Shown here in pieces: positions 1-9,155 of a DNA stretch of 64,000 nt. Numbering within the stretch: the first letter of the stretch is position 1; every line of letters begins with the position of its first letter. This DNA comes from Gluconobacter kanchanaburiensis NBRC 103587 (lineage in GTDB: Bacteria; Pseudomonadota; Alphaproteobacteria; Acetobacterales; Acetobacteraceae): assembly GCF_007988905.1 (NCBI RefSeq), contig NZ_BJVA01000012.1:1-64000 (forward strand). Reading direction: 5' to 3'. The notes under the pieces are model-generated. The model was given only the letters and a program-made list of their open reading frames with translations, made no database searches and was not told the origin of the DNA. Position numbers and translations under genes: made by a program.

Positions 1-1
1 A

Positions 2-91
2 AGGAGCAGAGCAGGTGCCAAAAAGGCTCTCCGCCCGCCCCAGAAACCGACCGGCGACAGGGCGGCAGAAGAATTCAAGGTCATTTTCTGA
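2..91 (+). CDS. 3' end of an upstream gene (partial, unidentified)
   Basis: The reading frame beginning at base 2 is open from the window edge to a TGA at 89-91 and ends in ...RAAEEFKVIF. A strong terminator follows at 128-173, as expected if a plus-strand gene ends here. Two other forward frames are also open for part of this stretch, so the frame choice is not certain. The Pro/Lys-rich linker with an acidic tail would fit the C-terminus of a methyl-accepting chemotaxis protein next to flagellar genes, but this is only a guess. Confidence 0.3.
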   Translation, partial: RSRAGAKKALRPPQKPTGDRAAEEFKVIF

Positions 92-127
92 AAAGAAGGC
101 ATGATACGGCCGCTATCCTGTGATACA

Positions 128-173
128 GAAACCCGCTAGTTTCCTGCGAAAACGGAAACTAGCGGGTTTCTTT
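128..173 (+). terminator. Rho-independent terminator of the upstream gene
   Basis: A perfect 17-bp stem (128-144 paired with 154-170) with a 9-base loop, followed by TTT. It lies 36 bases after the stop of the partial upstream gene. Its T tract includes the TTG that opens the longest version of the next ORF, which argues against that start. Confidence 0.85.
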
Positions 174-216
174 GACAGACGTCAATTCAGTCTGTGAAAT
201 AATATCGGAGTTGATT

Positions 217-885
217 TTGAACAGTCAGTCGAGCAGCCAGTCCGAAGACCGGAAACAGCCCTGCTGTGGTCGTCCCTTGCAGCTCGATGAAGCCGAAAGA
301 CGGACTCGGATCCTGGATGCGGCCAGCACCGTACTGACAACACATGGATATCATGCGACTTCGATGGATAGCATCGCGTCATGTTCAGGCATGTCCAAAA
401 AAACCCTCTATCAGTTCTTCGATTCCAAACAGGTCTTGTTTGAGACCCTGATCATCGAACGTCTTTTTGCTCCGATAGAATATGTTCCACTGTCTACTGA
501 CTCCATGGAAAAGCAGCTCTTCGGACTGATGACCAGCATTGCAGCATGCATATTTTGCGATGAACGTCTCAGCCTACTGCGCTCTGTCGTCACGGAAACC
601 AGTCGAAACCCGGCCGTGCGCCAACTGGTCGCAGACCTTTTCCAGCTCTCCGGGCGCTCTCTGCCAATCCAGAACTGGCTAACGACCCAGTCCGAAGCAG
701 GCAGGCTCGATATTCCCGATGTTCCCGAAGCGTCGGATCTGCTTTTCGGGATGACACTCGGCGGCCCCATGCTGGGACAACTCACCCATTGCAAACCCAG
801 CCGTTCACAGGAAAAGCTCGAAGAATTCATGGCATACGGAATTCGGGTTTTCCTTGAAGGTCATCGCCCCCTCCCTCAGACCTGA
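217..885 (+). CDS. TetR/AcrR family transcriptional regulator
   Basis: A DNA-binding repressor-type protein of 222 residues from this start. The N-terminal half carries a TetR helix-turn-helix: RTRILDAASTVLTTHGYHAT, then MDSIASCSGMSKKTLYQFFD. The C-terminal ligand domain contains the usual helical core ending in FLEGH. The longest frame starts with TTG at 172, but that codon lies in the T tract of the preceding terminator. A TTG at 217 has GGAG six bases upstream and is preferred. The gene ends only six bases from the end of the convergent flagellar TPR gene. Its target is unknown; no divergent partner gene shows what it controls. Confidence 0.85.
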   Translation: MNSQSSSQSEDRKQPCCGRPLQLDEAERRTRILDAASTVLTTHGYHATSMDSIASCSGMSKKTLYQFFDSKQVLFETLIIERLFAPIEYVPLSTDSMEKQLFGLMTSIAACIFCDERLSLLRSVVTETSRNPAVRQLVADLFQLSGRSLPIQNWLTTQSEAGRLDIPDVPEASDLLFGMTLGGPMLGQLTHCKPSRSQEKLEEFMAYGIRVFLEGHRPLPQT

Positions 886-891
886 CCAAAA

Positions 892-3441
892 CTACCCGCC
901 AGCGGACAACGGCGTCACAGCCTTATCTTCATACCCGGTCAACAGACGAAAAACGCCTGCCGAAGGGGTATTTTTCATCAGCGTTCCAAACCGGGCACTC
1001 AGCTTGTCGAGAGTCTGTTGGTCCTGCGCCCTGGAAGCATCTCCACCCACGCGCAAGACAAGCGACTGCTGATCAGGCGAAAGCGATGTATCCTGAGACT
1101 TGCCCGGCTCCGGAAGACTGTCCAGCATCGGCAAGAGAGCTTCTACGGCACGAGACCACTCCCCCGATTTTTCAGCCATCTGTGCCCGGAAAGTCCATGC
1201 CCGGGGATCGCGGATCGTTGCCAGTTCTCCTGCAGCTTCATCCGAATGATGCTCTGCAAGGGCAATGCGTGCCCTCAATAGCGCAACATCGACTGTCTGA
1301 CCGCTGCGTGCACCAGGAAGAGCCAATGCCGCATCAGGTGATCCTTCGATAAAGGCCGCCAGATCATCGCGCGCTGCCTTAAGATCTCCCATCTCCAGCT
1401 CGAGAGAAGCCAACCTGATACGAACCTGTGTAGCCGCTGGGCCATCTTGAGAAACCAGAAGCCGGCGCAGCGTCTCTCGCTCCTGATCCGGCAGTCCCAT
1501 TGCCTCATAACGATGCGCCAGGGCCTCAAGGATATCCTGCTGAGAAAAATCTTTTGAATTTTGCGACAAAGCTTCCTTCAGAAATACGATTTCATCTCTG
1601 TTTTGCCGCTCGTTTCCAGAAGCAGACTGTGCCATCTGCCTCAGGATAGTCGTTTTCTGACTACGAATGGCATCCACATCATCCGGATAGCGATAAATCC
1701 ATTCCTGAATGGCTGCTCCGGCGGCGGCCCAGTTACCGGCCTTTATCAGAGCATTAATCCGTAGAAGACGACCGTTTTTCTCACGCTTCGCAATTCGAAG
1801 AGCCGGCAGGATTCCATCGATTTGATCAGCAACTGCCTGAGCGGGAAGCGTCTTTTTTTCGAGGGCCAGTTTAAGAAATGCTTCACGGGCAACGGGCCAG
1901 ACAAGAGGCGAGGGATCATGCGCAAGATCGGAAAGCCTCTTGTCGGCACCAGGCATATTTCGGCGTCCTGCAAGAAGCGCTTTTGCCAAGGTCGTCTGGC
2001 CGGTATCTGGCAACTGTTCCAGAATCTTTGCAGCGCTATCGCTACCATAACGTGCGACCCATTCGCTGGCGACAGGCATCAGTCTGTCTCGCAGAGGTTC
2101 TGCGTAAGCCTGCAATACAGGCAGCCCTTTCGCGAGCAGATCTGCCGTCTGCAAACGGTCATTTTCGTCAGACCCGGACACCATCTGCCCAGCGCGGCTG
2201 GTAGGCGATGAAATCATCCGCATCATCCCGCGCCAGAGCTGATCCTCAGGCGTGTTTCCTCCGTCTTCTGCGAGAGAAAAAAAACCCGCTCGGTCATTCA
2301 GAACAGCCGATATCTGCTGCAGACGGCGCACGGCCGGTTTTTCAAGACCTTCTGGCCAGTCTTGTAAGGCCACTTGCATGACTTCGCTGAGAAGCGGTCC
2401 ATTACCGGCCTGCGCCGCCACCTGCGCGACTCTCATACGGGCATCAAAACGATCCCCTGACGATGCCAAAGCTGCTGAGACCGTTTCCCGTCGAAGTGCT
2501 TCCCGGAGTTCTTCCGGTGAAGCCGCCGTGAGGCTGACACCACTGAGCGAAGAGCCATAAGGTTGGAGGCGACCAGATGCAATCAATGGAAAGCTGTTCG
2601 GACCAGCACTATCCAGAACCAGCTTACCGCCAGCCTGTCTTAATTCGATGGTATCGGAGTCGGCAGCAATCACGACACCAACCAGACTGCTTCGAACGGC
2701 AAAACCCGTGCCCAGACGCCGCATACTATTCTGAATACGACCGGATCGCGTCATTCCTAGTAGAAGTCTTCGCCCTGATGCCGGGTCTGCCAAGGCTACA
2801 ACTTGTGGCACCCCCTCTTCGATAGGCGACGTAAAAGTCAGTGTATTTCTGCCCTGCCTAAGAACCATATCCTCTTGGGGTTTTACGTCTGGTGCAACCG
2901 ATATTGTCCATCCCGCTCCTACAGGCCGCAACACAGGTATAAGCTCATCAGCAAGCCCCACCGTAATAACAGTCACATCCGGCAGTAACCGGCTCGACAC
3001 GGACGTGAAAGGCCCAACCTGCGACAGACCTGCGGTATCAAGAACATGTCGCCCGGCAGCAACAATCAGAATGTTTCCTGAATTTCGAAAGGCCGCTACA
3101 GGCGTCAGTTCGCCCAATGGCAACCACAGACCAGTTGCTCCAGGAATTGCGGGAACGGCCTTTGTAACTACCGATCTGTCTTCCGTCAGAGGCCTCCCAG
3201 CAACCATGTTCGCTCCCTTAACACCCGGCTTCTGTTCCAAAGTTTTTTCAGGATGTGGAAAAAGGGGGGAAGGGTCATTCAGAAAGGACCACCCAGCCGG
3301 CAAAAGCTGCTTGTCGCTGGAGTACGGTAAAGAAACTTTTGCAGAGTCGGGTTGCGGACCCGACGGTTTGAGACCCACAGATGCTGCCGCCCCTCCAAGT
3401 GACGAGAAGCTCAGAAGAGTAATCAGAAACGCCCGCTTCAT
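892..3441 (-). CDS. Large exported TPR-type protein of the flagellar operon, MotC-like candidate
   Basis: An 849-residue protein starting with a Sec signal peptide (MKRAFLITLLSFSSLGGAAA), so it should act in the periplasm. The first half is mostly beta-type sequence; the second half is alpha-helical with TPR/solenoid character, for example LKAGNWAAAGAAIQEWIYRY and LASLELEMGDLKAARDDL. It is the last gene of fliL-fliM-DUF6468-motE and overlaps motE by four bases (ATGA), so it is translationally coupled. In Sinorhizobium, MotE is a periplasmic chaperone dedicated to MotC, which suggests by position that this is the MotC counterpart. Rhizobial MotC is only about half as long, so the identity is an inference. 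Confidence 0.6.
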   Translation of the reverse strand: MKRAFLITLLSFSSLGGAAASVGLKPSGPQPDSAKVSLPYSSDKQLLPAGWSFLNDPSPLFPHPEKTLEQKPGVKGANMVAGRPLTEDRSVVTKAVPAIPGATGLWLPLGELTPVAAFRNSGNILIVAAGRHVLDTAGLSQVGPFTSVSSRLLPDVTVITVGLADELIPVLRPVGAGWTISVAPDVKPQEDMVLRQGRNTLTFTSPIEEGVPQVVALADPASGRRLLLGMTRSGRIQNSMRRLGTGFAVRSSLVGVVIAADSDTIELRQAGGKLVLDSAGPNSFPLIASGRLQPYGSSLSGVSLTAASPEELREALRRETVSAALASSGDRFDARMRVAQVAAQAGNGPLLSEVMQVALQDWPEGLEKPAVRRLQQISAVLNDRAGFFSLAEDGGNTPEDQLWRGMMRMISSPTSRAGQMVSGSDENDRLQTADLLAKGLPVLQAYAEPLRDRLMPVASEWVARYGSDSAAKILEQLPDTGQTTLAKALLAGRRNMPGADKRLSDLAHDPSPLVWPVAREAFLKLALEKKTLPAQAVADQIDGILPALRIAKREKNGRLLRINALIKAGNWAAAGAAIQEWIYRYPDDVDAIRSQKTTILRQMAQSASGNERQNRDEIVFLKEALSQNSKDFSQQDILEALAHRYEAMGLPDQERETLRRLLVSQDGPAATQVRIRLASLELEMGDLKAARDDLAAFIEGSPDAALALPGARSGQTVDVALLRARIALAEHHSDEAAGELATIRDPRAWTFRAQMAEKSGEWSRAVEALLPMLDSLPEPGKSQDTSLSPDQQSLVLRVGGDASRAQDQQTLDKLSARFGTLMKNTPSAGVFRLLTGYEDKAVTPLSAGG

Positions 3442-4148
3442 CCGTTACCACCAATCTTGGTAGCAGGACGTGCATGGGAATTCACCAGGAGCTGCGTCGC
3501 CAGAATAGCCCGCTGGGGAGACATCGCTTCCATGATGGCGGATGCTTTTCGTGGATTCATTCTGTTGAGAAGAGCTACTCCGACGCGCAGATCAAGAATA
3601 TTGAAAATTGCGGCGGCATCCTCAGGCTTCATGACCTGATAAATCTTGACGAGGCGGTCGGCGTCTTCGTTTCGTAGCTGGTCCGTATGCTGCTCGCTTG
3701 TTGCAAGAGCCGTCCGGGAATTTTCCAGCGCGGTCATTCTGCGCTGCAATTCTTCTTCAGCCGCATCGACAAGGCGCTGACGGTCATTCAAAGCTGCATC
3801 CTTGCGAGCGAGCTCTTTTTCTCGAGCTTCAAGCTGCTCTTCCAATCCAGGATCTTTGGGCTGAGAGGCTACAGGCGAAGGACCTTTGCAACCACCCTGA
3901 GCACAAAGGTCTTCCGTTTTCGGAACTGAGACAGAAGGCGTGGCTGATACAGTCTGTGTCTTAGGAGATTGAACGGCGGGAGAAACCTGCGCTGAAGCTT
4001 CGGGCTGGGACTGCGCCATGGCCGCAGCCGTCAGAGCGGGTGAGGAGGAATTCGTATCGTCCAGAAGATCTCCGGCAATCGCGTAAATCTTTACCCCCAG
4101 AAGAACGATCATCAAACCGCATGCGAGGTGAAGAATACGAAAAAACAT
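3438..4148 (-). CDS. motE: MotE-family flagellar protein (MgtE-N-like domain)
   Basis: A 236-residue protein with one N-terminal membrane/signal segment (LHLACGLMIVLLGVKIYAIA), a low-complexity Ser/Pro/Gln linker, a predicted coiled coil around residues 125-175 (LEEQLEAREKELARKDAAL) and a C-terminal MgtE-N-like module (VKIYQVMKPEDAAAIFNILD, then MNPRKASAIMEAMSPQRA). This architecture matches MotE/FliG-related proteins of alphaproteobacteria, where MotE assists periplasmic folding of MotC. It sits between the DUF6468 gene and the large exported TPR gene and overlaps the latter by four bases. AAGGA lies just upstream of the ATG. Confidence 0.75.
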   Translation of the reverse strand: MFFRILHLACGLMIVLLGVKIYAIAGDLLDDTNSSSPALTAAAMAQSQPEASAQVSPAVQSPKTQTVSATPSVSVPKTEDLCAQGGCKGPSPVASQPKDPGLEEQLEAREKELARKDAALNDRQRLVDAAEEELQRRMTALENSRTALATSEQHTDQLRNEDADRLVKIYQVMKPEDAAAIFNILDLRVGVALLNRMNPRKASAIMEAMSPQRAILATQLLVNSHARPATKIGGNG

Positions 4149-4153
4149 ATTCC

Positions 4154-4651
4154 TTATCCCTGCTTCTGCCGAAGTGCGCGCAGGAGTTCACGCTCAGCGG
4201 CGCTTTTACTTGCACCTGACTTCATCGTGCGGACATCTTCCGGCTTCATTCTGAACGCGGAGCGGAACTGAGCCTCTTCCACATCTTCATCAATTCTGGA
4301 CGCGACCTTTATGGTGGCAGTTGCAGCACGACCTGCGGGGAGAAGAGACTCAAGTTGCTGGGCAAGGGTTTCAGAACGATCACACAGCATTGCCAGATCA
4401 CGCTTGAGACTTTTGCCCGATTCAACGGTTTTACCCAGTGCGCGTCCAACAAGCTCGGTCGTCTGCCGAAGATGATCAATGCCCGACTGGGCCTGCGCAC
4501 TGCTGGACTGCAGACTGGCTATCAGGACATCCAGCTGGCCACGATCACGTCTCAACACGGAGAGGGCACGACCAAGATAAAGGCTGTAAAAAATCGTCAC
4601 CAATAACAAAGCTGATAAGGCAATCTCGATCCAGAGCTGAAACCTGTCCAT
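4154..4651 (-). CDS. DUF6468-type flagellar-locus membrane protein
   Basis: 165 residues: a single N-terminal transmembrane helix (IEIALSALLLVTIFYSLYLG), then a long helical region (LRRDRGQLDVLIASLQSSSA) likely to form a coiled coil in the cytoplasm. Proteins of this layout directly after fliM are annotated as DUF6468 in Acetobacteraceae and related Rhodospirillales; their role is not established. It starts 14 bases after fliM and ends five bases before motE, so it belongs to the same transcript. A motor or switch assembly role is inferred from position only. Confidence 0.7.
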   Translation of the reverse strand: MDRFQLWIEIALSALLLVTIFYSLYLGRALSVLRRDRGQLDVLIASLQSSSAQAQSGIDHLRQTTELVGRALGKTVESGKSLKRDLAMLCDRSETLAQQLESLLPAGRAATATIKVASRIDEDVEEAQFRSAFRMKPEDVRTMKSGASKSAAERELLRALRQKQG

Positions 4652-4665
4652 GCAATATGCTCCGC

Positions 4666-5784
4666 TCAGCTATATGATGCGGCACTACCGGTGCCACGTT
4701 TTTCATTGAGAATTTCTTCGATCTTGACGGCAACCTGTCCCTGACGGCGCCCGACGCGCCCGGTAAACAGAACATGTTCACCACATCGCAGACGAACCGA
4801 AGCGTCCGGCTCTCGCCGCAACACCAGTTGATCTCCAGGTGCAAGCTTCATGATATCTTTCAGATTGACAGTCTGCTCTTCAAGAACGGCCTCCAGAGTC
4901 AGATTTGTCTGCCACAGTTCCTGAGCAAGATGTGTCTCCCACATCCCGTCATGACCAAACTTTTCGCCCATGAACTGCTGGAGGAGGATATCTCTTACAG
5001 GTTCCAGTGTGGCATGTGGCAGGACCACATCCACGTCGCCACCTCGACCTTCCATATCAATGCCAAAGCGCGCCGCAACCACGCCATTTCCGGCACGGCT
5101 GATCATGGCAAAGCGGGAATTCATTTCCAGCCGCTCAAAATGGAAGTTGACCGCACACAGGGGACTGAAGCTTGTTTCGAGATCGTCAAGAATGATCCTG
5201 ATCATGGGCTCGATCAACGCGCGTTCGATCGCCGTATGATGCCGGCCCACCTGGCGGCCTGAAGAACCATATGCAGGAGGATCGCTTCGGGCATGCCCCC
5301 CTAACAGCGCATCGACGATGCTATAAATAAGGGGGGAACTGAGAACGAGGATGCCATAATTATCCCATTCTTCCGCCTTGAAGACGGCAAACATGGCCTG
5401 TCCAGGCACATTTTCGAGATAGTCGCCGAATCGCTGCGAGCCCAGGCGGTCCATCGAGACTTCGACATTATCGCTCGTGAAATTGCGCAAGCTGGTCGTT
5501 AGAATTCTCGTAAATCGGTCAAAAACGACCTCCAGCATGGGTAGACGCTCAGACGACACGCCAGAGGTACTGACCACACGCTCAATGCCCGTGCTCGCAG
5601 AAGGCCCACTGACCACGGAATCCTTACCAAAAAAGCTGTCAATTTCGGCCTGGCTGAGAACCTGATCACGCCCGTCGCTGTCATCAAATCCTTCCATCCC
5701 ATTACCCGACAGCGGGAATGCGGCAACAGGCATATCGATATCATGACTTGCAAAAGCAGTGCCGGCCTGTCGGTCGTCGCTCAC
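4666..5784 (-). CDS. fliM: Flagellar motor switch protein FliM
   Basis: FliM is the C-ring subunit that binds phosphorylated CheY and sets rotation direction. The protein has 372 residues. The CheY-P-binding peptide LSQAEIDSFFG is present but begins near residue 43, after an acidic Gly/Asp-rich extension; in most FliM proteins it is close to the start. The middle domain has the expected LLGGHARSDP segment, and the C-terminal FliN-like SpoA domain follows (VNLKDIMKLAPGDQLVL). The start overlaps the fliL stop by four bases (ATGA), so the long N-terminus is supported by coupling. Confidence 0.95.
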   Translation of the reverse strand: MSDDRQAGTAFASHDIDMPVAAFPLSGNGMEGFDDSDGRDQVLSQAEIDSFFGKDSVVSGPSASTGIERVVSTSGVSSERLPMLEVVFDRFTRILTTSLRNFTSDNVEVSMDRLGSQRFGDYLENVPGQAMFAVFKAEEWDNYGILVLSSPLIYSIVDALLGGHARSDPPAYGSSGRQVGRHHTAIERALIEPMIRIILDDLETSFSPLCAVNFHFERLEMNSRFAMISRAGNGVVAARFGIDMEGRGGDVDVVLPHATLEPVRDILLQQFMGEKFGHDGMWETHLAQELWQTNLTLEAVLEEQTVNLKDIMKLAPGDQLVLRREPDASVRLRCGEHVLFTGRVGRRQGQVAVKIEEILNEKRGTGSAASYS

Positions 5785-6254
5785 TGAACAAGCACCTCGA
5801 CAAAGAAGAGATCCCGGACCCGCAGAGGAGCCACAATGTTGGTAATCTGCGCCAACATTGTTTCGCGCAGACGGTAAATGCCACTTCCGGACAGCTCCGA
5901 TGCCTGCATTCCATGCAGACAGGTCTGAAAAGCATCCTGGATCTGCGGCATCAGGGCAGCCACATTGGTCGCGTTCTTTCCGTCCTCCACTTCTAGCCGG
6001 GCACCGATCCGGACATACCGGGTACGGTCCGTACCGGAATCAAGATTCGAAAGAATGGTAGGAATGGTAATCGTCGTCCATTTCACCGGCTGAGGACCAG
6101 CCTTTGCTACCGGGGTTGCGGCTTGATGAAAATGCTTCCATGCAAAGGCTCCACCACCTACCAGAAGCAGGCATGCCAGTACTGCAAGGATGATGAGCTT
6201 GCGCTTACCCCCCTTCTTAACCGGGGTTTCGTTTTCCGGAGTCTCCGTCGTCAC
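5781..6254 (-). CDS. fliL: Flagellar basal body-associated protein FliL
   Basis: FliL is an inner-membrane protein around the stator that supports torque generation. This 157-residue protein has a short basic cytoplasmic tail (VKKGGKRKL), one membrane helix (IILAVLACLLLVGGGAFAW) and a periplasmic FliL domain ending in VRDLFFVEVLVQ. It is the first gene of the minus-strand flagellar operon and lies head-to-head with the SLT lipoprotein gene, with about 60 bases between the proposed starts. A promoter should lie in that gap, though none stands out. Confidence 0.93.
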   Translation of the reverse strand: MTTETPENETPVKKGGKRKLIILAVLACLLLVGGGAFAWKHFHQAATPVAKAGPQPVKWTTITIPTILSNLDSGTDRTRYVRIGARLEVEDGKNATNVAALMPQIQDAFQTCLHGMQASELSGSGIYRLRETMLAQITNIVAPLRVRDLFFVEVLVQ

Positions 6255-6317
6255 CGTTTGCCTGCCTTCTCTTTCGGACAGCGTTCATCATCGGCACAAA
6301 AGATTAACAGTGGGTTT

Positions 6318-7535
6318 ATGATGCGCAGGAAAAGGCGAGTCTTCCTTCAGGCGGGAACCATAATCCTCAGCTTTGCCTTCCTTGCAGGCTGTGCCAGTCA
6401 GCGCTCGCCCTACAATCGATACTATTCTTCAAGCGGTGCCTATCGTGCACCCGGGCCAGCCGGCGATCCGTGGCGACCATACATTCTCCAGGCGGCCAGC
6501 CGCTTCTCGATTCCGCAGGCCTGGATCCGGGCGGTCATCCATCAGGAGTCGGGAGGACACCAGTTCCTGAACGGGCGCCCCATCACGTCACATTCGGGAG
6601 CCATGGGTCTGATGCAGCTCATGCCTCAGACCTATGCTGACATGCAGTCACGCTATGGTCTGCGTGCAGACCCTTACGAGCCTCATGACAACATCATGGC
6701 CGGAACAGGCTACATCAGCATTCTTGCCCGGAAATACGGAGCTCCCGCCTTTCTTGCAGCCTATAATGCTGGCCCCCAGCGCCTTGAGGACTATCTTTAC
6801 AATGGCCGGCGACTGCCGAGCGAAACGGTCAATTACGTCGCAAGCATTACGCCGAATCTCGGTACTGAAATTGCCATGACGGGGCCTCTAGCTGCGTATG
6901 CCAGCGCTGATCAGCTCAATGCCTCGGGTGCTGGGGCAACCACCAATCTGGCCCCCGCCCCTGTCATGGCGGCCTCCCGTAACGTCCAGCAGGTCTGGGC
7001 GAGCCGCCACGTTACTACCTCTGCGGCACAGGCTCCGATTGCGGCCCCCAGTGCGCTCCCATGCAATCCGGACGAAGCCTATAACCCCGATGTTCCCTGC
7101 GCGGTCCAGCCGGTTGCAACATCCAAGCTCCCGCCCCCGTCCGCAGAAGGGCAGGATACCACAAGTGCCCCCATGCCCTCCTCCCTGCTCCCATCATCCC
7201 CGGTCATTCCCGGTCCTCATACACCGCCGGTTCAGCCCCAGGATTCCACCACCGTGGTCGTAGGATATCACCGACCGGGCAGCTATGGACCGTGGGCCAT
7301 TCAGGTGGGTGCCTTTGGGAGCATCGGACAGGCCAAATTCGCAACGACGATGGCGCGTCAGGCCGCATTCACCCAACTCCAGTCCGCTCGAGTCGAGGTG
7401 CACCCGACGTCCAGTCATGGAGCCACCGTCTGGCGCGCGCGACTGACAGGCATCAGCCGCATTGGCGCCGCACAGGCCTGCTCCACTCTTTCCAAACAGG
7501 GAATGGCCTGTATGGCCGTTCCACCGGGACATTGA
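6318..7535 (+). CDS. SLT-family lytic transglycosylase lipoprotein with SPOR domain
   Basis: A peptidoglycan-cleaving lipoprotein of 405 residues. The N-terminus is a lipoprotein signal (basic MMRRKRR, hydrophobic stretch, lipobox LAGC). The SLT domain follows: catalytic glutamate in AVIHQESGG, then GAMGLMQLMPQTY and AAYNAGP. A Pro/Ala-rich linker of over 150 residues leads to a C-terminal SPOR domain (GPWAIQVGAFGSIGQAKFA), which binds denuded glycan strands at septa. The frame is open further upstream to 6123 over fliL, but the lipoprotein signal fixes the start at 6318 or 6321. An RlpA- or MltE-like role in division or flagellar wall passage is possible. Confidence 0.9.
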   Translation: MMRRKRRVFLQAGTIILSFAFLAGCASQRSPYNRYYSSSGAYRAPGPAGDPWRPYILQAASRFSIPQAWIRAVIHQESGGHQFLNGRPITSHSGAMGLMQLMPQTYADMQSRYGLRADPYEPHDNIMAGTGYISILARKYGAPAFLAAYNAGPQRLEDYLYNGRRLPSETVNYVASITPNLGTEIAMTGPLAAYASADQLNASGAGATTNLAPAPVMAASRNVQQVWASRHVTTSAAQAPIAAPSALPCNPDEAYNPDVPCAVQPVATSKLPPPSAEGQDTTSAPMPSSLLPSSPVIPGPHTPPVQPQDSTTVVVGYHRPGSYGPWAIQVGAFGSIGQAKFATTMARQAAFTQLQSARVEVHPTSSHGATVWRARLTGISRIGAAQACSTLSKQGMACMAVPPGH

Positions 7536-7722
7536 GGCAACACGGCGCCAGGCAGTTTCGAACCCGCAAGCAATGCGCGTTGGCATCAGGGCAAGTTTGG
7601 CTTATGTTCCCATGCATGTGACACATAGCAGCCGCGCATGATGCGTAGGGTCGCGGGAATTTCGTTCCGCGTGCCCGCTTCAGCTTACCAATCATTTTCC
7701 CTAAGACTTCCAGGACGCGCAG
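7536..7722. other. Intergenic region between the SLT lipoprotein gene and ansP
   Basis: 187 bases with no convincing gene. It should contain the ansP promoter. AGGA about nine bases before the ansP ATG is the only clear signal. No terminator hairpin is seen after the lipoprotein gene. Confidence 0.5.
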
Positions 7723-9138
7723 ATGACCACAAGCCGGGCTCACGATCATACCCCGCCCCATGCAGGAGCGATCAGCGAGGAAGGCTATCACAAGGATCTC
7801 GGGCGCCGTCATGTTCAGATGATCGCGATCGGGGGAGCAATTGGTACCGGCCTGTTCCTTGGAGCAGGCTCCCGGCTTCAGGTCGCGGGCCCTTCTCTTG
7901 CGATCATTTATGCCGTCTGCGGCCTCTTTTCCTTTCTGATCCTACGTGCGCTGGGCGAACTCGTCATGTACCGCCCGACCAGCGGCAGCTTCGTGACTTA
8001 TGCGCGTGAATTCCTCGGGGAACGCGCTGCCTACATGGCAGGCTGGCTGTCTTTCCTGAACTGGGCCATGACGGGCATTGTCGATATCACGGCGGTTGCT
8101 CTGTACATGCATTACTGGGCGGTCTTCCTGCCTGTCCCACAATGGGTTTTCGCCCTCGTGGCGTTGGCGATCGTTGGCACCATGAACATGATCGGCGTGC
8201 GCTATTTCGGCGAAATGGAGTTCTGGTTTTCGCTCATCAAGGTGGTAGCGCTGGCACTTTTTCTCGTCGCAGGCGCCATCATTCTGGGGACCCGCATGCC
8301 TGTGGCAGGCCATATGACGGGTTTTCATCTGATTACCGAAAATGGCGGCATTTTTCCGCATGGCCTGTTTTCGGCTCTCATGCTGCTTCAGGGCGTGGTG
8401 TTCGCCTATTCGGGGATCGAACTCCTGGGAACAGCGGCGGGAGAATGTGAAGACGCCCGTGAAATCCTGCCCCGCGCTGTCAACAGCGTGATCTGGCGGA
8501 TCGCCCTTTTTTATGTGGGTTCCGTCATCCTGCTGGTCTGTCTGCTCCCCTGGACGGAATATCATGCCGGCACGAGCCCGTTCGTAACGTTCTTTCAAGC
8601 ACTGGGCATTCCGGGCATCGGCACCATCATGAACATCGTGGTCCTGACCGCTGCCCTCTCAAGCCTCAATTCCGGCCTGTATTCCACCGGCCGCGTCCTG
8701 CGCGCACTCTCCCTCGGTGGCTCCGGCCCCCGGGCACTGAGCAAGCTGAATAGAAGTTCTGTTCCCTATGTCGGCATTCTCACGACGCTCGGGGTCTACC
8801 TCGTCGGCGTGATGCTGAACTATCTCATTCCGTCCCGTGTCTTTGAAATCGTCCTGAATTTCTCAGCCCTCGGCATCATCAGCACATGGGGTTTCATCCT
8901 GCTGTGCCAGCTCCGTCTGCGGGCCGCCATCAACCGGGGAGACATCATGCCGACAGGCTTCAACATGCCCGGAGCGCCCTATACGACCTGGGCGACCCTT
9001 GGTTTTCTGGGCTTTGTCCTTGTCATGATGGCCTTCGACTATCCTGACGGCACGATCACGATCGGTGCCATCCCGCTGATCGGAGCCATCCTGATCGGTG
9101 GCTGGTGTCTGCTGGACCGCAGCCGCCGTCACGGCTGA
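7723..9138 (+). CDS. ansP: L-asparagine permease (AnsP-like), APC family
   Basis: A 471-residue amino-acid:proton symporter of the APC family with about 12 membrane helices. It begins with the family signature IAIGGAIGTGLFLGAGSRL and continues with FLILRALGELVMYRPTSGSF and LNWAMTGIVDITAVALYMHYW. These segments resemble enterobacterial AnsP more than GabP, CycA or AroP, so asparagine is the likely substrate, although close family members differ in specificity by few residues. The start has AGGA upstream (CCAGGACGCGCAGATG). It stands alone and ends at a bidirectional terminator shared with the convergent peptidase gene. Confidence 0.85.
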   Translation: MTTSRAHDHTPPHAGAISEEGYHKDLGRRHVQMIAIGGAIGTGLFLGAGSRLQVAGPSLAIIYAVCGLFSFLILRALGELVMYRPTSGSFVTYAREFLGERAAYMAGWLSFLNWAMTGIVDITAVALYMHYWAVFLPVPQWVFALVALAIVGTMNMIGVRYFGEMEFWFSLIKVVALALFLVAGAIILGTRMPVAGHMTGFHLITENGGIFPHGLFSALMLLQGVVFAYSGIELLGTAAGECEDAREILPRAVNSVIWRIALFYVGSVILLVCLLPWTEYHAGTSPFVTFFQALGIPGIGTIMNIVVLTAALSSLNSGLYSTGRVLRALSLGGSGPRALSKLNRSSVPYVGILTTLGVYLVGVMLNYLIPSRVFEIVLNFSALGIISTWGFILLCQLRLRAAINRGDIMPTGFNMPGAPYTTWATLGFLGFVLVMMAFDYPDGTITIGAIPLIGAILIGGWCLLDRSRRHG

Positions 9139-9155
9139 ACCTCCACTTCTGGCAC

